From contig CAMAXZ010000016.1 of assembly GCA_945862325.1 (NCBI GenBank), positions 1-64,000 on the forward strand: 64,000 nucleotides of DNA, in the 5' to 3' direction. Of the stretch, positions 63,977-64,000 are shown in pieces. Source of the stretch: Klebsiella pneumoniae (GTDB lineage Bacteria > Myxococcota_A > UBA796 > SXON01). Both the position numbers and the translations under genes were made by a program. The notes beneath the pieces were generated by a model. The model ran no database searches. It was given only the letters and a program-made list of their open reading frames with translations, and was not told the origin of the DNA. The stretch's first letter is position 1, and each line of letters opens with the position of its first letter.

Positions 63977-64000
63977 ACGGGCTGAGGGTCGCGCTCGTGC
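63973..64000 (+). CDS. Start of next gene, cut by the window edge
   Basis: GTG at 63973 overlaps the glycosyltransferase stop (GTGA) and reads MNGLRVALV before the window ends. The 'RVALV' strand is a common start of sugar-related transferases (family 4 or 9), so an LPS gene is likely. Only nine residues are visible. Confidence 0.45.

Overview
The window is about 70% G+C, is densely coded on both strands, and reads as chromosome from a member of the Myxococcota (myxobacteria and relatives, formerly Deltaproteobacteria). Three things point there: a long block of gliding-motility (Glt) envelope genes whose anchor proteins end in the TonB-like AgmX/PglI C-terminal domain; many small lipoproteins with Asp/Thr-rich linkers; and large secreted TPR and Ig-like proteins. 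I see no insertion sequence, phage, integrase or CRISPR array. No gene-free stretch exceeds 300 bases.

Layout. 1-3.1 kb: two envelope proteins, tRNA pseudouridine synthase TruD and a quinone oxidoreductase. 3.2-9.0 kb: a rightward operon of sensor kinase, response regulator, TPR protein, aspartokinase and phosphatidylserine synthase, mostly with overlapping stop/start codons, plus a small winged-helix-like gene. 9.0-12.9 kb: a membrane transporter-like/spermidine-synthase-like fusion and a MATE exporter. 13-16.6 kb: a class C beta-lactamase-like lipoprotein, a sulfatase-like lipoprotein and a lipoprotein with a 9-bp minisatellite. 16.6-19.6 kb: NadB and a membrane-anchored Ser/Thr kinase. 19.6-24.1 kb: a five-gene leftward operon (lysophospholipase-like, pyrE, lipoprotein, Xaa-Pro peptidase, TolC-like). 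24.2-31 kb: guaB, a VWA lipoprotein, CoA-transferase scoAB and a Mla-like lipid-transport operon whose ATPase is degenerate.

31-48 kb: a YHYH lipoprotein, a stand-alone rplC, then a leftward gliding-type cluster. Read in the direction of transcription it holds two outer-membrane barrels (GltA/B-like), GltC, GltD/AgmU, GltE/AglT, two small paralogous secreted proteins, GltG/PglI with an FHA domain, a terminator, a second GltG-like protein without FHA, a third barrel and an Ig-like lipoprotein. These proteins would form an envelope-spanning complex from cytoplasm to outer membrane; the AglRQS motor is not in the window.

48-54 kb: an ExbB-ExbD-TonB-receptor-lipoprotein operon. 54-64 kb: a tRNA-Cys that overlaps a lipoprotein ORF, the classic PbpC and alpha-2-macroglobulin pair, a DUF2817 peptidase-like protein and the start of a glycosyltransferase cluster. 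The most unusual points are the degenerate MlaF, the tandem GltG duplication, the isolated rplC, the tRNA/ORF overlap and a possible shared symmetric -10 element between nadB and a lipoprotein gene. Start codons and functions are judged by eye from sequence and family knowledge; no database search was run.
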